This document shows positions 1-12,915 of a stretch of DNA of 64,000 nucleotides, in pieces. The stretch covers positions 13,949,501 through 14,013,500 of the forward strand of contig NC_053048.1 of the NCBI RefSeq assembly GCF_003473485.1. Direction: 5' to 3'. The notes under the pieces are model-generated. The model searched no databases and was not told where the DNA came from. It worked only from the letters and a program-made list of their open reading frames with translations. Each line of letters starts with the position of its first letter. Position 1 is the first letter of the stretch. The position numbers and the translations under genes were made by a program. The stretch comes from Medicago truncatula (lineage: Eukaryota > Streptophyta > Magnoliopsida > Fabales > Fabaceae).

Positions 1-1349
1 GGTATTAAAAATTGTCAATTGGATATGCTAATATTTGTTCAAGTGTACAGGACCATAGATAAAAATTTGAAATCATTATTAGGTTCTGGAAGAACAAAAG
101 AGAGCAAAGGAATCAACAAAAAGGAAACTTAAGGCGTCGAAGAGAAGTGCTCCTGAAGTGATGACGTCATCATAAACAAGTTCATTAGAAGCATCTCATC
201 ATAAGCTAAAGCTCACCAGGAGATGCAAGGCTTAAAGCTTCAAAGGTTGTTCAATGGATTTAATCTCGTCTAAGCATTGCATAAGACTAAAAGAGTGAAG
301 CAACGGCTATTTTGAAAAGATTTGAATGCATTGGATGCTTGTTCTTTGAAGAGCGTTGACAAAGTACAATTGTACGAAGTGTACAACCATTATCTCCACT
401 ACTCAGTTTGTGTCTCTGTTACAAGACAAGGATAATAGCTCTGCTTGCAACGATGTTCCTACATACTGGGAATGGATTTTAAATTGATCTTTCATAGGAC
501 AATAACCATATCAAGCAAAAGACCATTGGTGATTGATCAAAGCTTCAAACGACTCTATTTTGATGTGCTGTCAATTCACAACGTCTCTTTTCTACACCTC
601 TATATAAAGGAGCGAAAACTTAGAGAATGAAAAGACTCAACAACAATTTGAAAGCGCTTAAACTCTATCAAAATTGTTCTGCAAAAAGTTCTCTTAGAAT
701 TTCTTAACAACTTTCTTATCTTAGAAATTCTAGAGTCTTAAGAGTCTGTATCTAATTTGTATTGTGAACACCATTGATTGTATATCAAGTGTTCAACCTC
801 AAACATTTTTCTTTGTAATTCTGTTTGAATTTGGAAGTCTCTTGCAGTTGTGCTTGAGCATTAGAAGTCTCTTGCTTGTGTTTAGGAGCATAGGAAGTCT
901 CTTGCAGTTGTGCTTGAGCATTTGAAGTCTCTTGCTAAGTTTAGCATTGAACATTTGTAATCAGATATTACATTTTAGTGAACTCTCCTTGGAAGTGCAA
1001 GGGGGACATGACTGACTTCCAGCTTGTGGAAGAAACCTGTATAATTGCTTTGTGTCTTTCTTCTTTCTCTCTCTCTGTTTTATCCACTGCTACTTAGTTC
1101 TGGAAATCACTTCAGAAGCAGAACTCTATTTGCTTCTGATCTGTGTTTTCAGCTTAGGAGAAAACGAAGAAAAAGCTAACACAATTCAACCCCCCCCCCC
1201 CCCCCCTCTTGTGTTTTCCTCACCTTCAATTGGTATCTAGAGCCTTGGTCTGTTGTCAAAACACTTAACAGTGTAACAGAAAAAGATCTGAGAAAAACAT
1301 GTTTGGTAATGTGTCTGGTTCTGGTCAGAACAACAACAATACTAATTAT
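1..1349 (+). mobile_element. Ty1/copia LTR (3' part) plus start of internal region
   Basis: The end of a copia-type LTR runs in from outside the window to about 1228. It is followed by a primer-binding-site-like TGGTATCTAGAGCC (1231-1244), matching the initiator-Met tRNA site used by copia elements. The LTR holds short direct repeats built on GAAGTCTCTTGC (about 833-940) and a C-run near 1190-1206. A short internal stretch follows, then different sequence begins near 1350. The element is a broken fossil. The lineage (SIRE/Maximus-like) is a guess. Confidence 0.75.
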
Positions 1350-1406
1350 TGAATCATCATTACGGGGGGGTAAAGGCCTATTAACTCATAATTAGTATTG
1401 TTGTTG
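1331..1406. repeat. Perfect 19-bp inverted repeat with 38-bp loop
   Basis: CAACAACAATACTAATTAT at 1331-1349 is matched exactly in inverse at 1388-1406. The repeat lies at the junction between the copia fragment and the following Athila-like LTR, so it may mark how the two became joined. Confidence 0.85.
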
Positions 1407-2587
1407 TGGTGTATAATAAGTGACAATTGTTTCTTTGAATAAAAGTTCACCGTTATTTTATGTTCTTCTCTTCTATGTCTACAATGAACGTTAGTGAGTA
1501 GACTTCTCCTTTTCTTGGATTTGTTGGATAAGTCTAATGACATAATCCTAATCAAACCAAGCTATTAACCATAATCTTATGTAACCCTAATCTCTAATCT
1601 AAATTCATCGTTTTAAAATGAATTAACCATGATCAAATTGTGGAAACGAAAGTGGAGGGTTTGATAATTGTTAATCCATCATCTCAAATATCAATTCATA
1701 AAACGAAAGTGGAGCTTTGATATTCGAACAAGTGAATTTAGACAAGGGTTGCAAAGGCAGCGAAATAGTCTTTGCAATCTTTGAGACATATATGTTTCGA
1801 TTTTCAAGGGAACTAATATTAATCAAGTCAGCGAAATAGGCTTGGTTGCTATAGGAACCCAAAATCTAATAATAATCAAGTCAGCGAAATAGGCTTGATT
1901 GCTAGGAACATAAGAGAAACTTGTCTTTAGAAATTATGTCTAACATAAGGTTCTAGGTTTTATAGTTTGATTTGTGAAGGGTTTGTTGAAACGCCCCATT
2001 TTTATTTAATTATTTTTAGTTGATTTAAAGTCTTTTATATGATTTTTAAATGATTTACGTTGATTTTGTGGTGTGGTATATTTTATTAAATGACTATTTT
2101 ATTATTTAATAGAATAAGTGAGAAATAGGATTTAATTGGAGTTTGGGGGTTATACGAGAATTAAGTAAATTTAGAGGGAGTAAAGTGAATATTGGGAGAT
2201 TATATTTATTAAAGAATTAGAAAATAGAAGGGGGAAGCAGTTTTTACGTACAACAGAGAAAAGGGAGAAAAGTCAAGAAAAGGGAAGAGAACCAAGAAGG
2301 GCTGCGATTTCGATTATCTAAGGTAAGGGTGAGGCTAACTTACATTAATTTTAGTGTATATGATTCTGATTATGTTTTAACAAAAGTTATGAATAAATTT
2401 GGAGAATTGGGAATTAGGGTTATGATGAGAATTGATGATTAAATGATGGAATTAGGGTGAATTGATGTAGAAATGATGAACAGACCTTAAATGTTTCATA
2501 TATTGATGTTTAGAATCAGCTTTAAGGTTAGAACAATTGGTTTGGGTGAATTTTTGAGAAAACTGTAATCTGGTCGTACTGTTATTC

Positions 2588-2925
2588 ATCGCTCGCCTCC
2601 CGAGTGATGAACCTCGCCATAGCGAGTGATGAAGATCATCGTTCGCCTCGCGAGCAGGAGTTGTTCGCCTCGCGAGTTGCATTTCGCAGCTCGCCATAGC
2701 GAGCAAGTTTACTCGCCGTAGCGAGTGTGGGCAGAGAGCTTGCACAATTTCGCATTTTTGAGCTGTGAGTTTAACCTTGGATGTTTATGAGGGCCTGAAC
2801 ATGTACCTTAATGATTAGGCAAAGTTTTAGAATGAGATTGAACTCGGGAATGAGGCAGAATGGATCCTTGAGCGTTATACCCTAACTCGCCGTGGCGAGT
2901 AGAGGCTCTCGCCTTGCGAGCTAGT
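2588..2925 (+). repeat. Cluster of CTCGCC..GCGAG palindromes inside LTR
   Basis: About eight short near-palindromes sit here, such as ACTCGCCGTAGCGAGT, TTCGCCTCGCGAG and CTCGCCATAGCGAG. They occur in a GC-rich patch of an otherwise AT-rich LTR, downstream of its donor-like motif. Equivalent clusters with other cores occur in the other Tekay-like LTRs of the window. Confidence 0.85.
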
Positions 2926-3419
2926 GCTTGACAGACTGCCGTGTGTAGGTTTCTCGTGGTTTTGTCGCACGAGTAGTTGTGGGTTGAACTTTGGGATAAC
3001 AATGAAAGATGTATAGGATATAAATGATGATATGAGAAGCTGGTTATGACGAATTGAGGTTATTAACATGATAAACTTGTATAAGTATTACTTGATTATG
3101 AGAAAATGTTAGACATCGTTGAATTGCATAAGATACTGTTATATCACGTTGTTGTATACTGTTGTGTTGCTGTTGATTGATTATGATTGTTGATGAATGC
3201 TGGTTTATACTTAACTGCATTCAATTAGAATATACAATGTGTTGGTTCGGTTGTAAGTTGTGAGTTGTCGTTATAAGTAACGGAGTCATAGGTTGTTGAT
3301 GTTGACCAAGTTGGGGAGTGAGTCATAGTTATTGTGCACGGTCGTTGTCGTTGCCTATGTTGTCGTAGTTGAGTTGTATGCTGATATACACAAGTTGAGT
3401 CCTTCATGATTAGGACACT

Positions 3420-3580
3420 GTTGAGGGCTCATGCCCTGGAATGCTATGTCATTCAATCGTTGAGGGCTCATGCCCTGGAATACTATGTCATTCAATCGTT
3501 GAGGGCTCATGCCCTGGAATGCCTTGTCATTCAAATTGTTGGGGGCTTATGCCCCGGAATGCTTAGTCATTCAACCCGTT
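3420..3580 (+). repeat. LTR-internal tandem repeat, 4 x 39-40 bp
   Basis: Four tandem units begin GTTGAGGGCTCATGCCCTGG and end near GTCATTCAA. The motif resembles the 44-bp repeat at 15564-15838 in another LTR. Confidence 0.9.
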
Positions 3581-4601
3581 GAAAATAGTACCACGTTGTT
3601 GCTGTTGTAGATGTTGTTGAGAGAGTTGTTGTTGTAGATGTTGTTGAATGAGTTGTTGTCGTAGATGTTGCCGAGTGGAGTGTTGTTGAATGAGCTGTTA
3701 TAGTTGTTGATAAATACTGATGTGTCGTTGTTGTTGATTAGATTAGTAAGTGTTATTAAAATTGAAGAAGTATGATTATTATTATTGGATAAATGTTGTT
3801 AATTATGTTATTTAATTAAGTTGATGATTTATATACCTATTATTATTGTTTGTGAATCTCACCCCTTCTGCTTGGAATTGTCACCCTTCGTATGGGTAAC
3901 TTGCAGGTATTGAAGAATGTTAGAAGTGGTGGCTCAAGTGTCTTAGGGCTCTGATACGTAACGGGATGGGATATTGTTGTCATGTTTTCATTCCTTATGT
4001 ATCATTATGAACTTGTTGAATGTGGATTTTTATCTTTAAAGATATTTTGTTGAGGCCATGTGCCAAGGGTTATTGGAAGTTGTTTTAACATTGAAAAATA
4101 CTTTCCGCTGCAATGAACTGATATTTTATCAAAGTTGAATTTAATAAATAGTACTTTATTCTATTTATGGATTTTTGAAAAGCAGTGTAGCATGCCCGTT
4201 AGGTGTTAAACTCTGATTTACTTTTATATTTATGTTGTTGGGAAAACGGGGTGTTACATTTGTCACCATGACGGACCAATGATCCTAAGACACCTCTTTT
4301 ATTATTATTGTTATTTTCTTTTAAACAAAAATACAACTTTCTACCTTCTAAACTTTCAATCTAATCATTATTTAAAGTTAATTGAATTCATAACTCCCTG
4401 TCGGAACGATAATATATTTTTACTACTTCGATAGAACCGTGCACTTGTGGTTTTATCGCATCATGTTTTTGGCGCCGCTGCTGGGGAGTTATTGTAATTT
4501 GATTAATTTTTTTTAACGGTTAGACTGAAAGAAGAAAAAAAATTCTTTTTCTTTCTTTTTTTTTTCTTCTTTTTTTTTCTTAGTTTTTTACTGTTAACTT
4601 C

Positions 4602-7600
4602 TTGGGTTCTTATTCTTTTATGCGAAGAAACAAAAGTCTTGGTGAATTCGTTCCCGAGATCGAAAGATTCTTACATAAAAGAAGATGGAAAACACATAAT
4701 AATACCGATATGGCTGAGGAACGTGCTCTCAAAGAGTATGCAATCACATCTTCAGATGAGCCATACGATGCTATTGTGTATCCAACGGTTGAGGGTAATA
4801 ATTTTGAAATAAAGCCTGCACTTATTTACTTAGTGCAGCAGAATCAATTTTTCGGATCACCCACTGAGGATCCGAATTTTCATATTTCAACTTTTCTAAG
4901 ACTCAGTGGAACCTTGAAGGCAAACCAAGAGGGCGTAAGGCTGCACCTCTTTCCTTTTTCCTTAAGGGATAGAGCTAGTGCTTGATTTCATTCATTGACA
5001 ATTGGTTCTATCACTTCATGGGACCAAATGAGGCGAGCCTTCCTTGTCCAATTCTTTCCCCTTTCTCAAACCGCTCAATTAAGGGCGAGGCTTTTTCAAT
5101 ACACTCTGTTATCGCGATTTTCGGGTGTCAAGTCATTAATTAGGCTTGAACCTTTCAATCTTTGATATTCTCTATTTTTTCTTGGGAAGGGCAAAATTGA
5201 GAAAAAACCCTTAGATTCTAAGTTCGGGGGTCGTTTTCACTACGGAAAGGTGTTAGGCACCCGCGGTGACTATAGTACTCTATAGGAGCCGTTTTCTTAG
5301 TTTATGTCTACGCTTTATTTTTAATGCTATTTGTGAAAAAGGAAATTTATTTATGTTAAGAATGGGGGGAAGAAAGTGTTTGAGGTTTTATTTTAGTGGA
5401 CTTGGAGAGGTTTTGACCTCATGCCTACATACCCATTTAAGGGATCAAACTCCATGTAGTTCTCTCTCAAAAAATGTTTTTTGCGTGTTTGGTTGATTTT
5501 AGTTTTTTGTTGGAAAATGATTTTGAAGAAGAGAAAGAGGCCTTAAAGGCATAAGAGAGAAAAAGGGTGAATGGTTGGTTCAATTGTTATTAAAAAAGGT
5601 CTAAGTAGGAATTAGGATTCATTTGGATTTGTTTAAGAAAATAAAGGAAAAAAAATCAATGGAGTTTTGACTCCAAGGTTTGTTTGGAAAGATTTGAGTG
5701 ATGGAATTGGTTTACTATTTTTTTGAAAATTGGCATTTGTCTAAAAATCGCGTTTCCTAAGCATACATCTAAACGGTAAACATGCAACGTGTGTGCGTGT
5801 CGGTGCTTGTGTCGGTGTACATCACTAATAGTGTCCATAGTCCTTTACATTGAGTCCTAAATACATGCTATGGTCTTGCAAGGAATAAAAAAAGGAACTA
5901 ATCTATCTAAAATTATTACAAACCCATTTGATATAGAAATGAATAGAAAAATGATGCCTAAACTATGGGATGAATGAAATGTGAGATGAAATGGTTAGTA
6001 TCATAAGGCATAAGAATAGTAGAAAGGTAAACAAAATTGAATAGAATAGCAAGGGAGAAAAGAGTAATGAAATGAAATAAAGTGGCAAAATATACCTAAA
6101 ATTGGTTATGACACTTAGACATGCACATGACCTATAATCCCCTCATTATAGCAATGTTAAAGGGGTTTGATTTTGAGCTATAATGTGGGAATAAATAGGA
6201 CATATTCAAGCCAAGAATCATGACACATTTTTTAAAGATATTTTGCACTTTATTTCTTGACAAAAACACACATTGCTTGCAAAACAAGAAAGACATGAAA
6301 ATCTACATCCACAATCAGCAAGATATACACATGATCAGCAACACATTCACCATGAAATTACACACCAATCATCCACATCACATGCCAACATTTTATGAGA
6401 AAATATACCGCAAAAATACACAAACTTAGATCAAACACAAAATTAATCAAGAAAAAATAACACACACATTTTATCATTTTTTTAAACCACTGGAAAATAT
6501 CACAAAAGTGTTAAAATGTATTAAGAAACATATAACAATTTTTTTTAGGAATTTTTAGAGAAAAGATTAAGCACACAGAGGTTCAATTAGCAAAAAAGCA
6601 GGGTGCAGACAGCACAAAAATGCAAAAACGAAAAAAAGAAAAGCCCAAACCAAAACCAAAAGATCTGGAGGCACAGGGAGCGTTGGATCAATCTAGAGGC
6701 TGAGAAAGAAAGGGAAGAACCGAAAATAAACCGGACCGGTTCAATGTTCTATATATATGCTTCAATTCCGGTTTTTTTCATATTCTTCCTTTCCCTTCTC
6801 TCTCTTCTCTCATCTAGTGAGAGAAGCTCTCACTTCTCTCTAGAATTCCGGTTGTCTTCTCCGGCGTGGCTCCCCTTTCCGGCGCGGCGGACGGCGGTGG
6901 CGCCACCGCGCCGGAGCTCAAAACTTCTCCGATTCAAAATTTTTTTGCACTTTTAAACATCCTTTTTTGTCTACTTCTCGAATCCGAGCTTAGATTTTTC
7001 AGAAAAGGTTCGAATCGGAGTAGATCTGAGTTTGAATCTTGACAAAATTTGTTGAAAAAACGGAAGGAAAAGGAAGAGGAAAGCGAAGAGGATTACCTCT
7101 TCGTCGCTGAGGCTCTTGTTTCACGATCTGGACTCGCGACTTTCGCGATTTTGGTTCGGCCTTGTGCTTCGTCGCGTTCGAACTCTTTCTTTTTTTGATT
7201 TCTTCTTCTTCTCTGGTTCGAGCCTTTCGCGCTTTCCCTCTTCTTCTCTGGTGCGAGCCTTTCGTGATCGTGCTTGAGTCTGTTGCTAACAGCGATGGAT
7301 TCGCACTGGAATTGCGAAAGGAACGGTTTGATGGTGACGATTCAAGGACGAATCGCTGAGAACTGTAGAGAAATCCGAGAGATTTTTGTCGAATTCTAGT
7401 GAATTTGTGATGAATCTGTGAGTTAGGGTTTGGGATCTTTTTCTGTGTTCTTGATGATTTCTGTTTTGATCTGTAACTGAAAGGAGAGAGATTGTGACTT
7501 CTGTTTGTGATGTGGCGTCTGATTGTGTATCTGATCTGGAAATTTCTGACACTGTGCTGTATTTATAGCTGACATGTGTACCTGAGAACCAATGAAAAAA

Positions 7601-9413
7601 TGACATCTGGACTTTTGTGAAGAAGGCTCGGCCTTGGACTGAAATTTTGACTTAGGGACCTTGCTGCAAAAAGGAAAAAATAAAAGGACTAATCTGCAAT
7701 TATGAAAAAGGACTAAAAAATGCAATTTTAAAAAGTATTGGACTAAAATGCAATTTTAGAAACTGTTTCAGGGACTAAAATGCAATAAAAATAAAATTGG
7801 ACTAAAATTGGTAAATTGGACAAAACGTAAAGTGAAACCAAAAATAAAATCAACAAAAGGACTAAAATGAACCAGCTACAAAAATGAGGTATTTTTAAAA
7901 TACCTCTCTACCGAAATTTTGACAGGAAAAGACCAAAATGCCCCTAGGGACTAAACTGACTCAAACTGACTCAGATGCAATTTTTGAAATGATTTTTAAA
8001 CAAAGACTCAACAATGATTTGTACAGACAAATTGAAAAGACTCAGAGACAAACACAGGGACTAAAATGGGTTCCACTGCAGGAAATGACCAAAATACCCT
8101 TTTGCATGATTTTTTGAAATAAAATGCAAGAAAAGTAATGCGACGTTTCAGAGGATTCTTAAATGACTTGTAATGTCAGAAAAGACAAAGGCAATAAAAT
8201 ACGTTTAAAAAGAGAGTAAAGATTCAGAGTAAAATAGCAGAGAGTTGACAAATATCAGTTGTTAAAAAAGAAATTTGAACGAGTATTTTTAGGTCCAAAA
8301 TCAGGGTACAACACACTCAAAAAGATGGTGAATCTCTTTAGGATGCGTGGGAGCGTTTCAAAGAAATGCTTAGGCTTTGCCCCCATCATGGTTTAGAGAA
8401 GTGGCTTATTATCCGCACCTTTTATAATGGTCTTTTGTATACCACAAAAATTTATGTTGATGCAGCTGCAGGTGGAGCTTTGATGAATAAAACTTACACA
8501 ACAGCATATGATTTGATCGAGGACATGGCACAAAACCACTATCAGTGGACAAGTGAGAAAGTCATCACTGCTTCTTCACCCTCTAAAAAAGAGGCAGGTA
8601 TGTATGAAATTTCTTCCCTTGATCATCTAGCTGCTAAGGTTGACGCACTAACATAAAAATTTGATAAAATGAATACTAGTGTTGTCACACCTGCCCCTGT
8701 ATCACCTCCTTGTGAAGTTTGTGTTGTATTTTGCCTTATTGGCATTGATTGCCAACTAGGTAGGGTTTTTAGAGGTCCTGAGCAAGTAAACTATGCTCAG
8801 TATAATCAAGGGTTTAGAAACAACCAATTTTTTTTCCAAACCTCTCAAAATCTTTTTGGACAACAAACAACACCACCTAGTTATGCAAACAACCAAAGAG
8901 TCCCTCAAAAATTCAGCTTGGAACTTTTAATGGAAAATTATGTTATAAATCAATCCAAGTAGCTCCAAGAGCTTAAAAACCAAATTGGATTTTTGAATGA
9001 CTCTCTTGCCAAAATCACATCCAAGGTAGACTCCATAGCAACTAACAATAAGATATTTCAAACCCAGATCTCTCAAGTGCCCAACAAGTGACTGCTTCCT
9101 CTCAAACCACCAGAATCTTTCCAGGTCAAACTGAAACCAACCCCAAAGGCCATATAAGTTCTATTACTCTTATGGATGGTAAACAATTAGAGGACCCCGT
9201 TGTGAAAATTAAGAACAATGAGGGAGAGATAAGGAGTGATGAGCCTCAAAGTGAGAAAACTATAGGAGAGAATGAAAAGCCATTTGTTTCACCACCTCAT
9301 GAGCCTAAAAATCCATTAACACAAGGTTTTGTCAAATCCAAGTTAGATGACCAGTTTAGGAATTTTATTGAAATACTTCCAAACAAATTGCCATCTAAAC
9401 TTAAGAATCCATA
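4602..9413 (+). pseudogene. Gag-like remnants of the Athila-like element
   Basis: Fossil gag-like coding sequence is recognisable at 4602-5106 and 8314-9413, separated by the Ogre-type solo LTR. Translated text such as RLCPHHGLEKW and YDLIEDMAQNHYQW is typical of Athila gag. It is followed by protease-like sequence. The fossil is broken in several places. Confidence 0.7.
5107..8313 (-). mobile_element. Ogre/Tat-type solo LTR (3207 bp)
   Basis: On the minus strand it starts TGTTGTACCCTGATTTTGG and ends AAAATCGCGATAACA. It is flanked by a 5-bp target duplication CACTC (5102-5106 and 8314-8318). A minus-strand TATA box CTATAAATA near 7560-7570 is followed by leader-like sequence. The conserved stretch around TTCGGGGGTCG (5224-5234) and GGTGTTAGGCACCCG is typical of Ogre-type LTRs. 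It sits within the gag-like region of the Athila fossil and is therefore younger than it. Confidence 0.8.
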
Positions 9414-9559
9414 AAATTTTTCCATACCTTGTGTCATAGGATCTGAAACCATTGAGAAAGCCATGTGTGATTTGGGAGAGAATGTTAGGTTGATGCCATT
9501 ATCCCTTTGGGAAAGATTGGGTATAGGGTAGAGAAACCTCTTGATTGTCAAGCTAATGA

Positions 9560-10966
9560 CTTTAAACGAGCGCTTCGTGGGAGGAAACCCACGAGTTTAA
9601 TTGCTTTTATTTTGTTTGTTTTGTGTTGTTTTAATTTGTTTTGTAGGTATTTGTCCAAATATGGTGCGAAAAAATGAAGAAAATTGAGCATTGCATGTCC
9701 AGAAGCTTGGCACGGCCCGTGCCTGTGGTGGCACAGCCGTGCCATGGTCCCGGACCCTCTTTTACCCATTTTTTTTACTTTCTTCTTCTTCCTTCATTCT
9801 CAAACACAAACTTCCCTCATCCTTCAACTTCTCTCTATAAACCTCCATAACATCAACCTTTAAACCTCCATATCTATCTCCATTCATCATTCCAAACATT
9901 AACCACCAATCAAAACCAACATTCATCCATCCAAACACCAAATTCTACACCATTAAAACCTAACCCAAAAACCAAAAAATTCTTCACCAATCTCCATCAT
10001 TCAACTCATAAAACTCACTTAAACTCAAACACCATCACTAAACCAACCTTTCCCACACAAAACCTTGCCTAACCCTAACCTTCACCTAAAACCCAAACCA
10101 AGTCAACTAGGTCAATGACATACAAAAGGAAAGGTAATGAGATTGAAGCCTCCGGAAGTGGTGCAAGCAAGATGTAATCAACAACCCGCAATCATGGGAT
10201 CCAATTCAAGGATTCCGAGCAAAGAAATAGGTATAATTCTCTAATCTCTAGAACTATCTCTCCTTGCAGGTACCCTGATGTTAATGCTATGAATAGACTA
10301 GGAATATATGAACATGTGATTAGGCTGTTGAATAGACTTCACAACCCTGTGCTTAGGTACCTTCAAAGGGTTATGGCTTGCACCATATGGGGTAGAAAAG
10401 AGGTAGGAATGATGAGGACTGTTGTGCTATTTATGATGTGGGCTATGCTTTATAACCACCATGTTAACATTTGCTATTATTTGCTTTATTATCTTGTTTC
10501 AATTGCTAGAAAGAAACCGTATATAAAGGTGATGTAGTCGTAGGTGGAATCATCACTTTCATTGTTAGAAAATTTGAGGTAAATGTGAACAACGGGATAA
10601 ATAAGATTGAGGGAAACTACTATCTAGACTTAGAAACCCTCACTACCATGTTTTTTTTCTTATAATCCATGGCCCTTCTCACAATTACCAATATGAGTGG
10701 AGAGTCAATAATGATAATTGCTTGATTATTCTACCTAATTCGGACATTACTAATTCGGAGGTGGTAGAAAACTATGTTTATGTTGGCACTAATCCACAGG
10801 TACACAATGATGGTGATGATGGTGGTGATGAAGAGGAGGTAGGTGCAAACTTGCACCATGAACAAGAAGCCGGTGGAAACTATAATGATGAACGGTGGGC
10901 ATGGATGCAAACCGAAGTTCAAAGAATATGCACCGAGCAACGAAGACAAGGTGTTGAAATGATCAG
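9560..10966 (+). other. 3' internal region of the Athila-like element
   Basis: It contains GCGCTTCGTGGGAGG (about 9570) and palindromic GGCACGGCCCGTGCC text (9709-9723). A 350-bp pyrimidine-rich stretch follows (9775-10130). Weak open-frame remnants (10289-10537 and 10722-10966) resemble the late ORF region of Athila elements. No host gene was seen. Confidence 0.5.
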
Positions 10967-12395
10967 TGTAACGCCCTATTTTATTATTTATTTTATTTTA
11001 TTGAGTTTAGAGTCTTTTTTATAATTTAATCGATTTATTTTGATAAGTGATATTTTTGTTGTGTATGATATATATTATTAGACCATATTTTATTATTTAG
11101 TGGAGAAATATATTGATAGCCCGTATTTTATTATTGGCTTAATTGCATTTTTCCCCCCTATAGTTTACCAATTGTGCGATTTTGCACCCCATAGTTTTAA
11201 ACGAGCGATTTTGCCCCCTATAGTTTTCCCACTTTCTGATTTATGGTCCCCGTGACATTTAGTGCTGATCTGTCTGTTTTTTATCAATTAATGTGTGCCA
11301 CGTGTGTAATTCTATTTTTTTAAAAATAAAAAAAAAAAGGTATTTTTCAGATTTTGAGAGAAGGAGGCACGTGATATTTCTTCTTAAAATCTGAAAAATC
11401 ACGTGCCCCCTTCTCTCAAAATCTGAAAAATACCATTTTTTTTTTTTAAAAAAAAATGGAATTACACACGTGGTGTAACACCCCATTCCCAAATATAATT
11501 TATCTAATAAAATAAACGCACATCAGAGTAATAATTCTAATGGGCATGTCACACTTCGTTTTCAAATTTTCTTAAATAGAAATATAAAACTATTTAAAAT
11601 AACCTTCATCAATAATATCATTAATCTGCAGCGGAATAATTGAATTTAAGCAACAACATCAACTGTTTTAAACTTCCAAAAACATCTTGGCATAAAAAGC
11701 CTCAACCAGAATAATCCAACAATTAAAGGGCTACAACAACATTATCCAAAATTTGATACATAGGAATGAAAGAAAACAATAAAATTCCATCCCACGTATC
11801 AGAGCCCTAGACACTTTGAGCCACCACCTATTACTCGGGATCACCTGCAAGTTACCCATAGGAAGGGCAACATTTCCAAGCAGAAGGGGTGAGATTCTCA
11901 ATCAATAAAAATAATATATAATAACATCAATTGAAAATCTAACACCTTACAACATCAATGATTATTCAATAAGCATAGGTATTTCATAATCAACAACAAT
12001 CATCCAAGTATAGAATTCAATCAACAAATGCAACTCATGATATGACACGACACCCTCCCTCAATACTCCTCAATAATGCAATTATGCATGTGGTACCATA
12101 ATTTAGGGCCGTTACCCACACCGCTGTCGAATGGTTAAAGCATTCTCAACAGGACCTAAGTCCTCACCGCTCCACACCGCTTTGAACAACTAGTGTTCCA
12201 CCGCTTTGAACGACAAGGCGTTCCAGAGCCGAAACTCTCCCACTTGATGTTTATGCAACTACCCAACCTGTGTATATCAACATACAACTCGACTATTACA
12301 TATGTTTCATATGACTTACTACTCCACAACTCAAACAATCCAGAACATACACAATTATTTATAATTATGCTCATACATCAATCACATTCCACATG

Positions 12396-12432
<37 letters not shown>
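12396..12432. repeat. (TA)n microsatellite
   Basis: An uninterrupted TA dinucleotide run of about 37 bp inside the family 2 solo LTR. Confidence 0.95.
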
Positions 12433-12435
<3 letters not shown>

Positions 12436-12612
12436 GTATTCACTTGTTTTCATACACAATCACCTCCAACATTACTAACACCAATTAATCCAATCCTCGG
12501 CTCGTTCTAATAGGATTCGGTTACCTACACCAGGGTTATACTAGTTAAAAGAAATATTATAGAATGCTCAAGAAGTCCCCTCATGCACGAAACAAAAGTT
12601 CAGAAGGCTGAC

Positions 12613-12915
12613 TAAGGCTCACTTCGCTTAAGCGACGGCTAGTTCGCTTAAGCGACCGGCTTATAGTAGGTCTGGGTTCAGCTCGCTTACGGGTCGCTCA
12701 CGGTTCGCTTGAGCGAACTTTGGACAGAATCAAAAATTGTTTTTCGCTCACGGGGTCGCTTATCATTCGCTTAAGTGAATTCTTGGCAGAATCGAACTTA
12801 ATTTTCGCTTACCAGTTCGCTCACTGTTCGCTTAAGCGAACGGGTAGAATCGCATTCTGGGCAGTTTCCTTGAATGCTCGCTTAAGCGACGGATGCTTCG
12901 CTTAAGCGACCAATC
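12613..12915. repeat. Cluster of TTCGCTTAAGCGA palindromes inside LTR
   Basis: At least eight copies or close variants of TTCGCTTAAGCGA and TCGCTCACGGTTCGC occur in 300 bp. This is the counterpart of the CTCGCC..GCGAG cluster in family 1 but with a different palindrome core. Confidence 0.9.

Larger units (their letters stand above)
1987..4258 (+). mobile_element. Tekay-like solo LTR, family 1 (2272 bp)
   Basis: It begins TGAAACGCCCC and ends GGGGTGTTACA, and is flanked by a 5-bp target duplication TTTGT (1982-1986 and 4259-4263). It lies inside the Athila-like LTR. Internal parts are a splice-donor-like AGGTAAGGG at 2321-2329, a palindrome cluster at 2588-2925, a 39-40-bp tandem repeat at 3420-3580, and an acceptor-like TTGCAGGT at 3901-3908. 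A short fragment of the same family lies at 42686-43038. The Tekay/Del assignment rests on the TGTAACACCCC-type ends and LTR length; no internal region is present to confirm it. Confidence 0.85.
1350..10966 (+). mobile_element. Athila-like Ty3/gypsy element, broken
   Basis: The LTR-like part is about 1350-4463, interrupted by a solo LTR at 1987-4258. It holds short repeats of the type AAGTCAGCGAAATAGGCTTG near 1830-1900. A primer-binding-site-like TGGCGCCGCTGCTGGGGA sits at 4470-4487, the hallmark of Athila-type elements. Gag-like coding remnants follow (4602-5106 and 8314-9413), then protease-like sequence (about 9417-9530). The spacer motif around GCGCTTCGTGGGAGG (9570) and pyrimidine-rich sequence come next, with late open-frame remnants at about 10262-10960. 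RT and integrase are not recognisable. It is an old, multiply broken fossil, now bounded on the right by another LTR. Confidence 0.75.

Noticed and set aside
1052-1240. 62-codon frame with a proline run
   Set aside because: The proline run comes from a C homopolymer in the copia LTR.
2588-2925. CRISPR-like array
   Set aside because: Spacing and repeat units are irregular and palindromic, in a plant LTR; not a CRISPR.
6603-7359. Plus-strand frames at 6603-6956 and 7162-7359
   Set aside because: They lie inside the Ogre-type solo LTR, in its leader-like part, and have no protein similarity.
12193-12510. 105-codon frame
   Set aside because: It runs through a (TA)n repeat within a solo LTR.
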